From: Lentinus brumalis | Taxonomy: Eukaryota; Basidiomycota; Agaricomycetes; Polyporales; Polyporaceae | Assembly: GCA_001792895.1 (NCBI GenBank) | Contig: MARA01000109.1 | Coordinates: 1-31,659 of the forward strand | Direction: 5' to 3' | DNA length: 31,659 nucleotides | Shown here: piece after piece, positions 29,339 to 31,659 of the stretch | Numbering within the stretch: the first letter of the stretch is position 1 | Layout of the letters: the number at the start of each line of letters is the position of its first letter | Position numbers and translations under genes: made by a program | Notes under the pieces: model-generated | Databases searched by the model: none | Told to the model about the DNA's origin: nothing | What the model saw: the letters and a program-made list of their open reading frames with translations, nothing else

Positions 29339-29583
29339 CCTTACCATGTTTGTTGTATGGGATGTCGCACGTCTTGCGCTGCATGTTCTTGTACTTACTG
29401 TTTAATGCAACCTACCCTGTTCGTCGAGACAAAGTCTCTGCCTGGCCCTTTTTGAATCATAGCTCGGACATTTTCAGTAAGTGACAAAGGCAAATGCCTA
29501 TCCTCTGTTCAGGTTGGGGCCTCCACCACCACATTCAACGAGCTCTAAGTACCGCACACTTACTAGGAAATTCGAGTAAAAAT
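29339..29583. other. Short intergenic region
   Basis: It contains a T5 run (element AAAAA on plus, 29578-29582) that could end Pol III transcription of the tRNA-like sequence on the minus strand. No gene is seen. Confidence 0.4.
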
Positions 29584-29659
29584 CGCACAAGCGTGGTTCG
29601 AACTCACGCTATCTGGCCTAACACTCAGCAGACAACTTATACCACTAATCTACCATGCA
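29584..29659 (-). tRNA. tRNA-like sequence, probably degenerate
   Basis: On the minus strand, A-box-like TAGATTAGTGG and B-box-like GAGTTCGAACC occur in the right order and spacing. The outer arms TGCATGG and TTGTGCG pair over seven positions with several G-U pairs. Discriminator A and T5 follow. The anticodon arm does not fold into a standard 5-bp stem and 7-nt loop, and the T stem has an A-A mismatch. I therefore assign no anticodon. It may be a tRNA pseudogene or the head of a SINE. Confidence 0.35.
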
Positions 29660-29715
29660 CGCCGACCTTGCTGCACTGGCAAGTTTCGTCGTCGTGGCAC
29701 AAAGATACAGTAAGA

Positions 29716-30003
29716 TTAAATTGAAGTATGGCCTTCCATCCAACTTTCTACCATATCAATGAGTCTCATGAGCTCTTCAACCCGGCTGTGTCCAGTGGTC
29801 ACCACCTCTTTGGTGACCGCCACATCAATCCTAGAATCTGTTGCCACCCGATACAGCATCTCCCCCACAATGACTCGCCCATGCAGCGGAGAATCTCGCG
29901 CTGACTCCATGTCAGAATAATAATAGGAGTGTCCTGTGATGGAACGCACCTTCAGAAAAGGGGACGACAGGATGGAAGGCCTCCGCCCGGTGAATCTCGC
30001 CAC
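29716..30003 (-). CDS. Possible C-terminal exon of an unrecognised protein
   Basis: The minus-strand frame reads GHSYYYSDMESARDSPLHGR, VIVGEMLYRVATDSRIDVAV and RVEELMRLIDMVESWMEG before stopping at 29716, with good coding character. Upstream, a donor GTACGTGAG and acceptor ATGCACAG (about 30030-30085) suggest an intron, but the exon after it (VLDLQTTGTGSGEIHRAEAF) is in another frame. The start is not resolved. Confidence 0.4.
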   Translation of the reverse strand: MARFTGRRPSILSSPFLKVRSITGHSYYYSDMESARDSPLHGRVIVGEMLYRVATDSRIDVAVTKEVVTTGHSRVEELMRLIDMVESWMEGHTSI

Positions 30004-30979
30004 TGCCTGTGCCTGTGGTCTGCAAATCTAGAACCCTGTGCATTCACTGTTAGCTCAGTCAATACATTCAAGGAGCTCTCACGTACAGGTGACCTGAGAG
30101 GGGGGTACCCACAGAATAACTGCAGAGCTTGCGGATGAGCCGTAGGGGGTCATGATCATGGTCAGAGCCAAGAGGTGCTTAGCCGAACACGATAAACATC
30201 ACACGTGTTCTGTAGATGGCCTTGTTTGCCATGTAAATAAGCCCAAGCATACATGGCTCCACATGACCCAGCACGATCAAGACACACATGACATGAAGTG
30301 AGTGAATGGTGTAGTGGTATAACTTGGTGTTGATCCACTGGCAACCTGGTCGACAGTGCGGTCAACGCCCTTTTGGACCACTTCATCACGCACCCACACT
30401 TTACTTTTGCACCTCCGAGTGTTCTGAATGCTTCACAGTTCTCAATTATATTTCAGCGGTCGCGGGAACCTGAATAAGTACTGCCAGTGATTGCTACCGT
30501 CAAGTGCAGCCTTGCAAAACCCGACAGACTGGTCCCAGGCCAGAAGTAGGCATCGGCGCATCACACCGCCACAACGCGCCCGCCCATCCACATCGAAAAT
30601 GGAAACTCCCTCTACGGAGCTTCCGTCCGACATGATCGGTGTGGCAAGGACAGCAGAAGTACTGAATGAGTTTAATTACATCACTTGTAGACGACTACAC
30701 GCAGGCCTCACATATACTGTGTACCAATTAGACAGTGCCCAAAGTCGACGGAGTCAACAGCAATGCCGGAAACACACAAGAGCCTGTAGGGCAGTTACCA
30801 CAGTAATTGTGACACGCAAAGTCGACGGGAGAGGAAGGGCGACGCGACACGACTGCCGATCCCATACCGTACCCACACAACACACTCACGCGCAAGAGTT
30901 CGGAGAGTGCCCAGCCCACCGACGCACCGGGATATGATTTATAGGACGGGGAAGTGGTAGTATGCGACATGACGGTGAT
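30004..30979. other. Region without a secure gene
   Basis: A minus-strand open frame at 30442-30633 (MSDGSSVEGVSIFDVDGRAR, ending FPRPLKYN) might be a small gene, but nothing supports it. An 8-bp inverted pair, ATGAAGTG at 30293-30300 and CACTTCAT at 30379-30386, encloses a segment with GTAGTGGTATAAC, which resembles a tRNA A box. No B box follows. Confidence 0.35.
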
Positions 30980-31642
30980 TTACTGCAACTCGAGACGCGA
31001 AAGTCTATCGAAATACTTGTGCTTAGAAGCAGCTTCAAGAGTCAACCGCATAGACGGATCAGGGTGCATGAGATTTCGGAGAAGGGCGTGGAGAGCAACA
31101 TCAAGGATGGAACCCTGTCATAACACGCAGGTCAGCAGCCAGACGATCTTCTGAGAACCTTGTCCGCTTACCGAGAGTGGACATGCCTGCTCGATTCTCA
31201 TCATCGAATCCATGTGCTCTGCGGCAGGGGCAGACCTGGGAGGGAAACATATTGCGACGGGATCCAGCGTGAATGTACCGGGGCATTTCAGCTCAATGGA
31301 CCGTGCATATTCCTCCGGGAATGGACCGACAATCTTGTCTATCAGAGTGAGATGTTCCAGGTCGCATGTAACAGTGGATGGGAAAAGATCGTTAGCCATA
31401 TAGAGCTCAGAGACGACGCATCTATGGCAAACGAATCAATGCCATACGACCACGGGAGTCCTGTACAACACTTCAGCATCAAACACAAGATGAAAGAGCA
31501 CAAGCTTGCACGTACCAAAGCTTATCTCCGGAGCGCGATAAGCCCGGTTACCGATCCGTCCCGCTCCAGTTTGACCCTTGTCGTTCATGTCAACGGCCAG
31601 CCCGAGGTCAAGGATGCAGATCTCTGAGCAGACGAGAACTTC
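30980..31642 (-). CDS. Protein kinase C-lobe, CMGC-like (SRPK/CLK type), 5' part outside window
   Basis: Exons on the minus strand are 31642-31516, 31460-31172 and 31114-30980, with introns of 55 nt (GTACGT...GTACAG) and 57 nt (GTAAGC, CTGACC, GACAG). ILDLGLAVDM carries a DLG in the DFG position. RAYRAPEISFG is the APE motif. GIDSFAI, then VVSELYMANDLFP, is subdomain IX. HLTLIDKIVGPFPEEYAR is CMGC-style, and LLRNLMHPDPSMRLTLEAAS with KYFD is subdomain XI. One missing base at about 31422 separates SFAI from VVSELY and removes the conserved Gly-Cys. The N-lobe and catalytic loop lie beyond 31659. Such kinases phosphorylate Ser/Thr, often in splicing factors (known for SRPK/CLK). The substrate here is unknown. 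Confidence 0.75.
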
Positions 31643-31659
31643 CTATAAGGCATAAACAG

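Noticed and set aside
30293..30386. tRNA-like segment with GTAGTGGTATAAC inside an 8-bp inverted repeat
   Set aside because: It has an A-box-like sequence but no B box, and the arms cannot act as an acceptor stem at the right distance.

Overview
This window looks like nuclear DNA of a basidiomycete fungus, most likely an Agaricomycete. The genes have short introns of about 49-78 nt with GTRNGT-type donors, CTNAC-like branch points and YAG acceptors. They are closely packed, and many belong to lineage-specific families of unknown function. One large Ty3/Gypsy chromodomain retrotransposon is present. There is no rRNA, CRISPR array or bacterial-type operon.

Layout. 1-1000: 3' part of a conserved protein gene. 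1501-2204: a complete three-exon gene. 2610-2887: a pair of inverted hairpins, with a second pair of the same span at 14767-15043. 3533-3616: a 42-bp tandem duplication. 3700-7200: a tandem segmental duplication carrying two paralogous genes for small proteins with PPPPY motifs and a C-terminal membrane anchor, with a tiny Cys-rich ORF between them. 8344-8958: a relative of the 1501 gene. 9468-11245: an intact five-exon gene with a basic tail. 12098-17842: three members of a fast-evolving family (12098 +, 13299 +, 16447-17842 -) that pair an F-box-like start with a G[GS]...[DE]L[DE]I signature like that of Pol-beta-type nucleotidyltransferases. 18313-19488: F-box/LRR-like gene. 20629-21055 and 21254-21937: small conserved genes. 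22234-28459: the retrotransposon on the minus strand. 28762-29338: an intact three-exon gene. 29584-29659: a tRNA-like sequence. 30980-31642: C-lobe of a CMGC-like protein kinase whose 5' part lies beyond the window.

The retrotransposon has LTRs with no difference that I could find (368 bp each), a perfect 5-bp target duplication (GAGAT) and 8-bp terminal inverted repeats. Next to the 5' LTR lies an 11-nt sequence perfectly complementary to the predicted first 11 nt of its own RNA. This is the arrangement of Tf1/sushi-type self-priming, so no tRNA primer is needed.

A second layer is data quality. Both the element and several host genes contain single-base losses, often in short homopolymers. 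Fourteen that I could place are all of the same sign. That points to systematic under-calling in the assembly rather than gene decay, and gene models here should be read with that in mind. Apart from the adjacent paralogs and the element's own gag-pol cassette, no functional operon or pathway is apparent.
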